From the IMG/VR virus record IMGVR_UViG_3300033047_000019, positions 1 to 41,554 of that record: 41,554 nt of DNA. One strand, written 5' to 3'. The position numbers and the translations under genes were made by a program. Below, in pieces: positions 1-7,191 of this stretch. The notes below the pieces were generated by a model that was not told the origin of the DNA, ran no database searches, and saw only the letters and a program-made list of their open reading frames with translations. How positions within the stretch are numbered: the stretch's first letter is position 1; each line of letters starts with the position of its first letter. The stretch is from a virus.

Positions 1-64
1 GGCCCTAACACTGGCCCTAACACTGGCCCTAACACTGGCCCTAACACTGGCCCTAACACTGGCC
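1..64. repeat. 12-bp tandem repeat, left end (coding)
   Basis: Five perfect copies of GGCCCTAACACT are followed by GGCC and then unique sequence. On the minus strand each copy reads GCC AGT GTT AGG, that is Ala-Ser-Val-Arg, in frame with the gene starting at 294. The same repeat family, more diverged, fills the other window end (41453-41554). The array is therefore a protein repeat of DUF6745 interrupted by the contig ends. Confidence 0.95.
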
Positions 65-294
65 TTCTGTAATTTTTCCACTAACAACTTGGCGAGGGGA
101 TTGGATAACGGGCTCCCAGTGAAAATAATTGTGGGCGCAGATAACCCCGCTGATTTATACATCAAATTGATAGCCTTAGTAGCGCGGGGTTTATCTGTCG
201 GCTCTGTTGATAACCCGTAATCAGTCCACTCCTTCACGTATGCCGGAAACTCGGAAATCTGCTGTTTGGTTAGCTCTGTAATTTTCTTTGTCAT
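1..294 (-). CDS. DUF6745 protein, N-terminal part (gene continues at the other window end)
   Basis: This is the first 98 codons of a gene cut by the window ends; it continues at 41554 and stops at 40848. The start is the ATG at 294-292 (MTKKITELTKQQ). About 80 residues follow, including TEPTDKPRATKAINLMYKSA and FTGSPLSNPLA, which resemble the N-terminal part of DUF6745 proteins as I know the family. The frame then enters ASVR tetrapeptides encoded by the 12-bp repeat. The last codon (GCC, 3-1) needs one more base to join the split codon at 41554. The gene lies directly behind the initiator gene (2-nt gap), so it is probably co-transcribed with it. The molecular function of the family is unknown to me. 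Confidence 0.85.
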   Translation of the reverse strand, partial: MTKKITELTKQQISEFPAYVKEWTDYGLSTEPTDKPRATKAINLMYKSAGLSAPTIIFTGSPLSNPLAKLLVEKLQKASVRASVRASVRASVRASVRA

Positions 295-295
295 T

Positions 296-1120
296 TTAAC
301 TTTCTTTCCAATTATGTTGTTCGTGAAACTTCTTACCAAAATAATGGCGGTATTGAAATGGGCAGCGCTTCGGGCTTGGATCAGATGAATGTACTTCGCC
401 ATGTTTGTTTGCATAACCCGCGATAGCTTTCCAGCGTTCTTCGTCTTTATTGGCAAAACCGCCATTAAATTCAGGCTTGTCGAGGAAGTGTTCAAACTTC
501 TCTTGATTGAGCATTGTTTGAAGTCCGGGAGCATATTTATGGTTTTCTCGGGAAACGTCCACTGAGTGATAGTACCACTTAACTGCGGATGAAACCTTAT
601 CAACCCCGTGTTCTTTAATCGCCGCGAGGAATTTCTTTTGGCTGGTTTTCTTTGATGATCTGGTAAAGACGCTAGGCGGGATAGCCTGCTTAAGGTATTC
701 CCATAATTCTAAAAACTTAGCTTTGTTTTCCTTCGCGCACGTTGTTGATGTATTACTTGATGTATTAACTGAAGTATTAGTGTGCCGCTGTGGAAACACC
801 TGAGATGCCGCTGTGGAAACACAGTTTTCGTCAGAGGAAACACCTGAAGGCCATGCGGCTTCATAAACACTTAGCTTCCATTTTTTACCTGCAAACCCCA
901 TTTTTGACTTTGTAATCCAACCTGAGTTCTCAGCAATAGCTATATGTCGGTTGACTGTATTTAAACCCATTCCAGATAAATCGGCTATTCGCCTTTGGGA
1001 GGGATAACAAGATTGCCCCGTTTCAGTCATATGACAAGCCAGCGTATGCAAAACCAGTTTTGTCATTGGCTTTAAATCAGCGTCCATGAAGGCTTGTCGC
1101 CATGAGAAAAACTTACTCAT
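296..1120 (-). CDS. Winged-helix replication initiator (lambda O / DnaD-like role)
   Basis: Residues 1-85 form a helix-turn-helix region typical of phage replisome organisers: a conserved opening FSWRQAFMDADLKPMTKLVL, then YPSQRRIADLSGMGLNTVNRH as the recognition segment. A Ser/Thr/Asn-rich linker follows, then a C-terminal domain (FLELWEYLKQAIPP...KYAPGLQTMLNQEKF) of the kind found in proteins that deliver helicase to an origin. I chose the ATG at 1120 because AGAGG stands about 8 nt upstream; a GTG at 1222 lies too close to the predicted transcription start. The DnaB-type helicase gene is just upstream on the same strand. The linker-coding DNA carries the candidate origin repeats (745-847). 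Function is inferred from family resemblance and context. Confidence 0.8.
   Translation of the reverse strand: MSKFFSWRQAFMDADLKPMTKLVLHTLACHMTETGQSCYPSQRRIADLSGMGLNTVNRHIAIAENSGWITKSKMGFAGKKWKLSVYEAAWPSGVSSDENCVSTAASQVFPQRHTNTSVNTSSNTSTTCAKENKAKFLELWEYLKQAIPPSVFTRSSKKTSQKKFLAAIKEHGVDKVSSAVKWYYHSVDVSRENHKYAPGLQTMLNQEKFEHFLDKPEFNGGFANKDEERWKAIAGYANKHGEVHSSDPSPKRCPFQYRHYFGKKFHEQHNWKES
745..847. other. Candidate replication origin inside the initiator gene
   Basis: Three consecutive AT-rich 12-mers lie at 745-780 (TTGATGTATTAC, TTGATGTATTAA, CTGAAGTATTAG). Next come two exact 17-bp copies of TGCCGCTGTGGAAACAC at 783-799 and 806-822, then a shorter copy (GGAAACACCTGA) at 836-847. The shared GGAAACAC cores are 23 and 21 bp apart, about two helical turns. 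The two 17-mers are translated in different frames (VFPQRH and CVSTAAS), so protein repetition does not explain them. Iterons plus an AT-rich unwinding element inside the initiator gene is the lambda O arrangement; assignment as an origin is inference. Confidence 0.6.
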
Positions 1121-1230
1121 AGCATTGCCTCTTGATTGAATGGATTGTTTTGTGTATATAATTTCATATTCGCTACCTGTTTTAGCGTTGTTTGCCAGTG
1201 AGGGGATGTCACAAACCTTCACTGGCCTTT

Positions 1231-1259
1231 CTATACGCCGATAAAGCGTTTATAGTCAA
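1231..1259 (-). promoter_or_regulatory. Promoter with operator-like dyad upstream of the initiator gene
   Basis: On the minus strand TTGACT (1259-1254), a 17-bp spacer and GTATAG (1236-1231) form a sigma70-like promoter. The dyad ATACGC-CGATAAA-GCGTTTATA (1233-1254) fills the spacer and overlaps both boxes. The same dyad form occurs at 4042-4063 and 33728-33750. Transcription would start near 1224 and leave a leader of about 100 nt before the ATG at 1120. Repressor control is inferred. Confidence 0.6.
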
Positions 1260-1262
1260 GTC

Positions 1263-2750
1263 CTAATATTCATCTTCAAACGTATCACTGTAAAACCTAT
1301 CATAACCAATAGCCGACCGGACGTTAACAGTCTTTGTTGGCCCGTTCTTATTCTTGGCTATGATAATATCTGCACGGTTTCTGTGTTGATCACATGCGGC
1401 TTCCCACTCTTGACCAGCTTCAAAGCCCTTGGGACGACCGGAGCGTTCCAGATAGTATTCTTCCCGCAAAAGAAACCAGACAGCCGTTGCCTGCTCTTCC
1501 AAGCCACCAGAGCCACGCATGTCACTCAATTCTGGTCTATGGTTTTCTCTCTGATCCACCGCTCTATTTAGTTGAGTTAGTAACAGGAATGCACAATTGG
1601 CCTCTTTAGCAAAATCCGCATAAGATAAACAAAAATCATTGATGGCCTCGTGCATGTTTTTTGCGCCGCCCCATCCCTGCCGTTGTGCAAAATCAACCAC
1701 AAACAAATCTATGTTGCCATTCTTTTGCATCATAGAACGGGCACGGGCAATTACTTCATCACCAGACAGTCCAGACGTGTCATCAATATGCAAAGAGCGG
1801 TATGTATCGTTGTATTTCGGCCACTTGCTTATCAAATAATCTCGTTGTGAAGGATCTATGTCGTGGTTTAAAATATCTCTATATTCTATTTGATCCAACC
1901 CCTCTTCATGGAGCCAAGCCGCGATACTACGAACGCCTATCTGTGCAGCTTTCATCTCTAATGAGAAAAACCCTACACGGCCTTTACGGGTTTCTTCCTT
2001 GCCATCAACATCTACTATTATGTCCTGTCGTGCAACATTCCGCATGATAGTTCCAGCTAAGGCCGTCTTGCCCATCGAAGGCCGGCCACCAAGGACAATG
2101 AAATCCCCACGGTGCATACCGCCGGTAACTTGATCGAGTTCTGTAATGCCCGTCCTAATGCCCATAGCGGATTGTTGGCCTATGGTCTCTAATTCTGCCA
2201 AAGTCGCATCGCCGAGCGTTACTGTGGACGCAGAGGCACTAAATTGAGAGCGCATGGCTTCAAGTGATTTCTTATCGGCCTCATACATGGCTTCAGCAGA
2301 TAAATCGGTTTCAGGGTCAGCAGAGGCTACAATCATATCAGCCCCGCGCAATATCAGTAGACGCCGAGCAGCAAAGTCACTTACCAATTTTGCATAGTCA
2401 GGAGCGCCGGCTTCATCAGGACGGCCTTCAATTATCGTTGCGAGATAATCCGCAGCATCCATCTCGTCAAACACTTCGTCATTCTCTAACCGCTTGTGGA
2501 TCATAATACCGTCCACCAACTGCCCGCGATTGCACCTTGTCCATGCGGCTTGAGCAATAACTCTGTTGGCTGGATGATAGAAGTCCTCGGGCTTTACCAA
2601 GTCTCTTATGGCGATAAATACGCTCTCTGATTTATATAAAAGGCAACCGAGTAATGCAGTTTCAGCATCATAGCTATTCGGCATCGAGAATGGTATTCCA
2701 TCCCCTTCAATTGTGATAATTCCTGTATGCTTTTGTCGCGGTCCGGACAT
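1263..2750 (-). CDS. dnaB: Replicative DNA helicase, DnaB type
   Basis: A 495-aa protein, close to the usual DnaB length. The N-terminal domain (about 25-170) has the characteristic DAETALLGCLL start. The RecA-like C-terminal domain carries Walker A GGRPSMGKTA at about 221-230, the SLEM segment, and a Walker B-like VVDFAQ where DnaB proteins more often have VVDYLQ. A QLNRAVDQR...SDMRGSGGLEEQA stretch matches the DnaB H4 region. It would unwind the phage origin as a hexameric ring loaded by the initiator encoded downstream at 296-1120. The start has an upstream TAGGAA. A 12-nt gap separates it from the dyad promoter of the next gene. Confidence 0.95.
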   Translation of the reverse strand: MSGPRQKHTGIITIEGDGIPFSMPNSYDAETALLGCLLYKSESVFIAIRDLVKPEDFYHPANRVIAQAAWTRCNRGQLVDGIMIHKRLENDEVFDEMDAADYLATIIEGRPDEAGAPDYAKLVSDFAARRLLILRGADMIVASADPETDLSAEAMYEADKKSLEAMRSQFSASASTVTLGDATLAELETIGQQSAMGIRTGITELDQVTGGMHRGDFIVLGGRPSMGKTALAGTIMRNVARQDIIVDVDGKEETRKGRVGFFSLEMKAAQIGVRSIAAWLHEEGLDQIEYRDILNHDIDPSQRDYLISKWPKYNDTYRSLHIDDTSGLSGDEVIARARSMMQKNGNIDLFVVDFAQRQGWGGAKNMHEAINDFCLSYADFAKEANCAFLLLTQLNRAVDQRENHRPELSDMRGSGGLEEQATAVWFLLREEYYLERSGRPKGFEAGQEWEAACDQHRNRADIIIAKNKNGPTKTVNVRSAIGYDRFYSDTFEDEY

Positions 2751-2758
2751 ATTGGTTC

Positions 2759-3346
2759 CTATTTTCTAAATAATCCTACATTCATATCCCTTGGCGCTAT
2801 GCCATCAGGGAATAACTCTTTGAGAAACCCGTTCATCTTATCAGGTTTTACTTTCCATACAGCCACGCGAATACCGCTCTCAGGGCCATATGTTTTTATC
2901 TTCATGCCGCCGATAACTTGGCTATCATCTTTGTAAACAATACCGCTCATGGCATCCATTACCATTTTAACGTTATTATCCACATCGGGCTTTTTAATCA
3001 TCGGAATGGCACGAGTTAACTTTTGCTCTTTAATGGCCTTAGTGTCGGACATATTGGAAGCAAACTGGAAGCAAATATCGACCATGACTGCACCGGTATA
3101 TTCACGGGCTAACCCTTGTTTATTCAGTGCAGACATGGCCGTATATTTAATCAATTGCTCCAAGCCGGAATTCGACTTGGCGACAAATGTGTGGGGATAA
3201 ATCTGGCTACGTGTCCTTGGTATAGGATCCGTCTTCTTCCATGTTTGCTTACGGCCATTAGCCATAACCATCAATGTAGTGAATGGCCGAGCGGTACCCG
3301 CAGGCTTACCCGGTATCCACATTTGCAAGATGTTTTCCCCACGCAT
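2759..3346 (-). CDS. rusA: RusA-family Holliday junction resolvase
   Basis: The segment KPDVDNNVKMVMDA followed by GIVYKDDSQVIGG contains the conserved Asp residues of RusA endonucleases, which cut four-way junctions as dimers. The N-terminus (MWIPGKPAGTARPF) also matches RusA. I placed the start at 3346 (MRGENILQMW, 195 aa) because its ATG overlaps the region of the upstream stop (TAAGATG) and sits behind AAGGA. The longer frame to 3400 adds a Lys/Arg-rich stretch that lies inside the neighbouring gene. It is in one operon with the helicase, with an 8-nt gap, and probably resolves replication or recombination intermediates before packaging. Confidence 0.9.
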   Translation of the reverse strand: MRGENILQMWIPGKPAGTARPFTTLMVMANGRKQTWKKTDPIPRTRSQIYPHTFVAKSNSGLEQLIKYTAMSALNKQGLAREYTGAVMVDICFQFASNMSDTKAIKEQKLTRAIPMIKKPDVDNNVKMVMDAMSGIVYKDDSQVIGGMKIKTYGPESGIRVAVWKVKPDKMNGFLKELFPDGIAPRDMNVGLFRK

Positions 3347-3347
3347 C

Positions 3348-3755
3348 TTACTTGTCCTTCTTCTTTTTCTTGGACTTCTCTTGAACAGGAGCAAATCCAA
3401 ATGTAAGCTGAAGGCTCTCTATATAGTGGTCGTAAACAGGACCATTATCTTCACCAAGGTTTTCAGAGACAGCGGTTAACTGATCCAGAACCTTCATGGT
3501 TTTGTGAGTAGCAAGCAGGACTTTGGTATTTACACCACGGCCACGCATTTCAGTGAGATCTTCCTTCTTCTCTTCCCGAATGGCCTTGCACTTCGCCATA
3601 TATGTACCCTTGGCTGTTGCCAGTCGCTTATCATATTCCGTGATAATATTAAGGTCAGATTTCATTTCATCAGCACCGGGCAAGTTTTGTGCCTGAGTAC
3701 GCAAGTGATGAATGTTTGAGCCATTTTCTGCTTCTTCAGTGTTTTCTTCAGTCAT
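3348..3755 (-). CDS. Helical DNA-associated protein, possibly GapR-like (DUF2312)
   Basis: This 135-aa, probably all-helical protein has a segment KGTYMAKCKAIREEKK, then a gap to GRGVNTKVLLATHKTM, which recalls the helical core of GapR/DUF2312 proteins and related phage proteins. GapR binds overtwisted AT-rich DNA in alphaproteobacteria. The C-terminus ends in a strongly basic Lys run (KSKKKKKDK). A Shine-Dalgarno AGGAA precedes the ATG. The gene lies between the XRE regulator and rusA. The family assignment is by eye and tentative; a conserved hypothetical replication-module protein is the alternative. Confidence 0.55.
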   Translation of the reverse strand: MTEENTEEAENGSNIHHLRTQAQNLPGADEMKSDLNIITEYDKRLATAKGTYMAKCKAIREEKKEDLTEMRGRGVNTKVLLATHKTMKVLDQLTAVSENLGEDNGPVYDHYIESLQLTFGFAPVQEKSKKKKKDK

Positions 3756-3764
3756 AGTAGTTTC

Positions 3765-4007
3765 CTATTTGGAGGGTTTTACGGGATCCGCCGTATCGGT
3801 TTCGAGTGGTATAGTCCAATAGCGGAAATCAACGCCCACCGCATCTTCTAATGCCACAGCATCAGCAATGCTCGGCACTGTTGCGCCCCGCCTGATCTTG
3901 GAGAGTTTGTCTGGCTTCATACCAAGTGTTGCTGCCAACTCTTGAATTTCAAGGCCACGTCTCTTCATCCGTTTAGTTAATAATTTTGTACCTAATGACA
4001 GTGCCAT
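3765..4007 (-). CDS. Small XRE-family helix-turn-helix regulator (candidate repressor)
   Basis: An 80-aa protein with a HTH at about 18-45: IQELAATLGMKPDKLSKIRR, then GATVPSIADAVALEDAVGV, the layout of Cro/CI-type proteins. The length suggests a DNA-binding domain with little else, so it is more Cro-like than CI-like. It is the first gene of the leftward replication operon, and its upstream region carries one of the three dyads (4042-4063). It is therefore the best local candidate for the protein that binds them. AAGGG stands 9 nt before the ATG. The XRE protein at 38478-38972 is the other candidate. Confidence 0.8.
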   Translation of the reverse strand: MALSLGTKLLTKRMKRRGLEIQELAATLGMKPDKLSKIRRGATVPSIADAVALEDAVGVDFRYWTIPLETDTADPVKPSK

Positions 4008-4041
4008 ATAGAAGTCCCTTTAGTTTGAATTTAATGCTTGC

Positions 4042-4063
4042 CATAAGCATATAAAGCGTATAG
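4042..4063. promoter_or_regulatory. Operator-like dyad between divergent replication and recombination operons
   Basis: ATAAGC-ATATAAA-GCGTAT matches the dyad at 1231-1255 and 33728-33750, with the same 7-bp spacer ending in ATAAA. It sits in the middle of the 78-bp gap between the XRE gene (minus) and the exonuclease gene (plus). The local -35 sequences are poor in both directions, so no promoter is called precisely. Confidence 0.55.
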
Positions 4064-4085
4064 CTACATACCCACTAAAACAGAA

Positions 4086-5069
4086 ATGTCAAACAGGGAA
4101 TTTAAAAAAATGGCAAATAAACAAAAAATACAAGTGAAAATTGTTCGTGACGACCAGCGTGTAACCGGAGATGGGTTCTACATAATGAACAACGAACATT
4201 ACCATACAGACTGTGCAAATGCACCTTCAGTATCATCCAGCGAACTAATCAAGATTGATGATAGCCCGCTAGAGTATTATGACCAATCTCACTACAATCC
4301 AAATGCTGAAGAGAAAAAGACTATGACGTGGTTTAGCTTTGGTAATGCCGCGCACGAACTTATCTTAACCGGCGATCTGGACAAAGACAAATACGCTGTA
4401 CGGCCAGAAACATACAAAACTTGGCGCGGGAAAGACGCCCAAGAATGGAGGGCATTCAGAGAGGCCGAGGGGAAGGCATGCTTGGCTATCGACGATCTGG
4501 ACAACCTTGAGGGCATGGCAGAGGAACTTCAGAAGCACACTATAGCCAAAGAGGTGTTCAAGTCTGGCTTTGTTGAAGGCTCTATGTTTGTCCAAGTTGG
4601 CGGCGTATATGTAAAAGCCCGTCCAGACATTATAACCTTCCAAGACCTGAGCGTGGTGAATGACTATAAGACGTGTAACTCCACACATCCGACGGCCATC
4701 AAATATGACATCAAGAAATACCAGTATGAAACCAAACTGGCCAATGTAGCATTTTGTAAGATGCGGCTATTCGGGATCAAGAGTATTGATGATCTATCCT
4801 TCATCTTAATATTTCAGAAGAAAACACGGCCTTGGGGCATCTCGGTTATTCCAATCGACAAAGACCTTATCTTTAATCGGGTAGCACAGAACCTTGCGGC
4901 TATTGAAATATTTGAGCAGGGCATGGCAACCGGAGAATGGCCAGACAGAACGCCCGACTTCAAACCCTACAACATATCTAGTTGGGACCAGAGTGCTCTC
5001 TTGGAGAAAATCCAGACGGGCATCTACCCGAATATCGACAGCACACTCACAGTACAGAAAGCTAAATAA
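4086..5069 (+). CDS. RecE-like exonuclease (PD-(D/E)XK, exonuclease VIII family)
   Basis: The residues fit the family: FGNAAHELIL at about 85-94 (the G-x-x-x-H element), then KARPDII with D181, and VNDYKT with D193 and K195 as the nuclease core, followed by YQYETKLANVAF. Such enzymes resect dsDNA ends to expose 3' single strands for the partner annealing protein. The recT gene follows with a TAATG overlap, the classic RecET pairing. The start is uncertain: the ATG at 4086 lacks an obvious ribosome site, while an in-frame ATG at 4110 has AGGGA upstream. It is the first gene of the rightward early operon, behind the dyad at 4042-4063. Confidence 0.85.
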   Translation: MSNREFKKMANKQKIQVKIVRDDQRVTGDGFYIMNNEHYHTDCANAPSVSSSELIKIDDSPLEYYDQSHYNPNAEEKKTMTWFSFGNAAHELILTGDLDKDKYAVRPETYKTWRGKDAQEWRAFREAEGKACLAIDDLDNLEGMAEELQKHTIAKEVFKSGFVEGSMFVQVGGVYVKARPDIITFQDLSVVNDYKTCNSTHPTAIKYDIKKYQYETKLANVAFCKMRLFGIKSIDDLSFILIFQKKTRPWGISVIPIDKDLIFNRVAQNLAAIEIFEQGMATGEWPDRTPDFKPYNISSWDQSALLEKIQTGIYPNIDSTLTVQKAK

Positions 5070-6181
5070 TGACTGATAAAAAGAATGAAATATCCGTAAC
5101 ACGGGACAAGCGCAGAACCGAAGCAGCCAATGTTGGTGTGAAAACCTTGGCGGGATCAATGGTTGTCGCACCGAGCAACATGTCGGAGATGATGGACTTC
5201 TGCCAAATGATGGCACAGGCGGGGGTAGCAGTTGGGCCAGTGTGCCGTGAAAATCCGGGTGCCGCCTTTGCTATTACAGATATGGCTATGCGTTGGGGTA
5301 TAAGCCCGTTTCAAATGAGCCACAAGGTTTACACCGTCAAAGATAAGTCTGGTGTCGAGCGGTTGGCGTATGAAGCACAGTTGGTAAACTCTGTCATTCA
5401 ATCCAGGGCGCCAATCCAAGGCCGGCTTAAAATCACTTATGCAGGAGAAGGCCCAAGCCGGACTTGTACCGTTTCAGCACTACCGATTGGTGAGGACGAG
5501 CCAGTGACATACACGTCACCAACATTGGCAAAAGCAAAGCGCAGGAGCCCCCTATGGAATGACGATCCAGACCAACAGCTTGCGTACTATAGCCAGAGAG
5601 CCTTTGCCCGCAGGCACTTCCCTGATATTCTTATGGGTGTTTACACCGAAGACGAGATTGAGGACAGCAGGGACTATGAGGTAAAAGAGAAGTTGGAAAA
5701 CCTTAACAAGCCAGACGAAGGCGACATGCAGTTTGAGGTCGAGGTTATCTCTTCAGACGGTGAAGTCATTGAAGAAGCCGATGTGGAGCAAGCTCTTGAG
5801 CAGAAACCGGATGAAGGAGAGGATGTAAGCTCCGCTGAGGACGAAACAGATGATGTGGAGCCATTACCCGAAAAAGAACTAAAGGCCAATGCTGAAGCGG
5901 CTGAGGAGCCCGTAGAGCCTGTTGAAGATGATAATGTGGACGCGGAAGTGCTGGGAAAAGATATAGGGCTTGAAATGACCGCCGACATGACAGATTGGAT
6001 GTACTATCTGAACGAAGCGCAGGACCCAAATGACATTGCAGCCAACTGGACACGCGAAGGCAAGAACGAGAAGTGGCGCTGGGAAATATCCGACGAGCAA
6101 GCCGCGTACCTGAATAAAGCTACACAAGACAGGTGTGGGGTATTGTTTAATGAAAATGTAATTGATGGAGATGCGAAATGA
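5069..6181 (+). CDS. recT: RecT-family single-strand annealing protein with acidic C-terminal extension
   Basis: The first ~200 residues match RecT: ITDMAMRWGISPFQMSHKVY, then YEAQLVNSVIQSRAPIQGRL, and RSPLWNDDPDQQLAYYSQRA near the end of the core. It would anneal ssDNA exposed by the exonuclease encoded just upstream (TAATG overlap). Residues about 215-315 are very acidic (runs of Glu/Asp with Pro and Ala). They are followed by a compact segment WMYYLNEAQDPNDIAANW to the end, making the protein (370 aa) longer than a typical RecT of about 270 aa. The tail may recruit a partner or ssDNA-binding protein; that is inference. Confidence 0.9.
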   Translation: MTDKKNEISVTRDKRRTEAANVGVKTLAGSMVVAPSNMSEMMDFCQMMAQAGVAVGPVCRENPGAAFAITDMAMRWGISPFQMSHKVYTVKDKSGVERLAYEAQLVNSVIQSRAPIQGRLKITYAGEGPSRTCTVSALPIGEDEPVTYTSPTLAKAKRRSPLWNDDPDQQLAYYSQRAFARRHFPDILMGVYTEDEIEDSRDYEVKEKLENLNKPDEGDMQFEVEVISSDGEVIEEADVEQALEQKPDEGEDVSSAEDETDDVEPLPEKELKANAEAAEEPVEPVEDDNVDAEVLGKDIGLEMTADMTDWMYYLNEAQDPNDIAANWTREGKNEKWRWEISDEQAAYLNKATQDRCGVLFNENVIDGDAK

Positions 6182-6483
6182 ATAAGAAACAGGAAAAAGC
6201 ATTAAGAAAAAAAATTGGTAAGGTCGTTACTGATTTCGCAAAGTTTTCAATAGAGAACACAGATGAAAGACAGGTTGTGCTAAATTTCTATGACAATCTA
6301 ATATGTAGCCTATCCGCTAGCTTCTCAGCAACAGCCCTTCACGGTGTCCCAATGGGTCAAAGACCGGAACTAGCGATAGAACCATGGGGAATTTTGGCGG
6401 GTAATATAAAAGGTCCATTTATGGATGCCGCTATGGATGAAATTGAAGCATATTCTGAGGTGTCCCGTGATACCGTTCATTAG
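6178..6483 (+). CDS. Hypothetical early protein, 101 aa
   Basis: Not recognised. The ATG overlaps the recT stop (ATGA), which supports translational coupling. The N-terminus is basic (NKKQEKALRKKIGK). The middle has small hydrophobic residues (LICSLSASFSATALHG) and the C-terminus is acidic. There is no clear signal peptide or transmembrane segment. It overlaps the start of the next gene by 17 nt, so it is part of the tightly packed rightward early operon. Confidence 0.7.
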   Translation: MNKKQEKALRKKIGKVVTDFAKFSIENTDERQVVLNFYDNLICSLSASFSATALHGVPMGQRPELAIEPWGILAGNIKGPFMDAAMDEIEAYSEVSRDTVH

Positions 6484-7003
6484 CAAAACCGTAAGGGACA
6501 GGATCAAGCGCAATAACTATGGCCAACGGTCCAGGGTGAAGGGCATTAATGGGAATATTGCAAACTATAATGCAAATGTTCCCAAACACCTTCAGAAAGA
6601 ATTGTTGGTTATCGAGGATTTCGACATACTGGAACTCTTCGACGAACAGGAATGGACTTGCATGTGCCACCGCGTACCGAACTTCACCGGATGCTACAAG
6701 TATGTCGACCCGAGTAAATCAGGACGTGAAGACGGAGCCCCTACAATCGGCCACATAAACAACACAGCAAACGGTGGAGGCCACACCCGAGCAAATGTCG
6801 GAGTAATGCGGTACGAATGTAATGCGGCTATCTGCTACGACATTGAGAAGACAAGATCCTCTAAGGTAGAGCGCCTCAGCCGTTCACACAGCGGCGTTAA
6901 GGCAAATGGTAAGCCCTATACCAAAAAGAAGAAGAAACGCATCCAGAGTAAAGGATGGGGTTCTCAGACACGTAAAATACAAGGAAGGAAGAACAGATGG
7001 TAA
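6467..7003 (+). CDS. HNH-like nuclease / zinc-binding protein
   Basis: A 178-aa protein when started at the GTG at 6467, which has GAGG six nt upstream; the longer open frame from 6425 has no comparable site. CMCHRVPNFTGC followed by TIGHINNTANGGGHTRANVG and YECNAAICYD resembles an HNH fold. In that reading G-H is the first His of the motif, an Asn-Val pair and C-N follow, and Cys pairs could hold zinc. The C-terminus is highly basic (YTKKKKKRIQSKGWG). HNH proteins next to recombination genes usually cut DNA. The catalytic assignment is tentative. Confidence 0.6.
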   Translation: MIPFISKTVRDRIKRNNYGQRSRVKGINGNIANYNANVPKHLQKELLVIEDFDILELFDEQEWTCMCHRVPNFTGCYKYVDPSKSGREDGAPTIGHINNTANGGGHTRANVGVMRYECNAAICYDIEKTRSSKVERLSRSHSGVKANGKPYTKKKKKRIQSKGWGSQTRKIQGRKNRW

Positions 7004-7191
7004 AATTAGGAGAAAAGGTAGTCAAACGGTCAATAACCAAGGCGGAATATCAGGGCTTCATTGAAAGCTCTTTGGGAGCCGCCCGGTTACTTAGGCAATA
7101 TGGTCAACACGACAACGCAAAAATCAAAGACAGGAATGCAAGCATACTCACTGAGAAGATGAATGCAGCATATCCGGAAGGTAGGAAATAA
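6997..7191 (+). CDS. Hypothetical small protein, 64 aa
   Basis: Not recognised. It is basic and probably helical (EYQGFIESSLGAARLLRQYG). It overlaps the preceding gene by 7 nt and the next start by one base (TAATG), as expected in a translationally coupled early operon. The upstream gene ends in Lys/Arg-rich codons that supply an AGGAAGG-like ribosome site. Confidence 0.7.
   Translation: MVKLGEKVVKRSITKAEYQGFIESSLGAARLLRQYGQHDNAKIKDRNASILTEKMNAAYPEGRK

Noticed and set aside
1-64. CRISPR array or phage terminal repeat at the window ends
   Set aside because: The units are 12 bp without spacers, are coding in one continuous frame, and differ between the ends. They fit a protein repeat cut by assembly.
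1120-1222. GTG start at 1222 for the initiator
   Set aside because: The predicted transcript begins near 1224, leaving no room for a ribosome site. The ATG at 1120 has AGAGG at good spacing.
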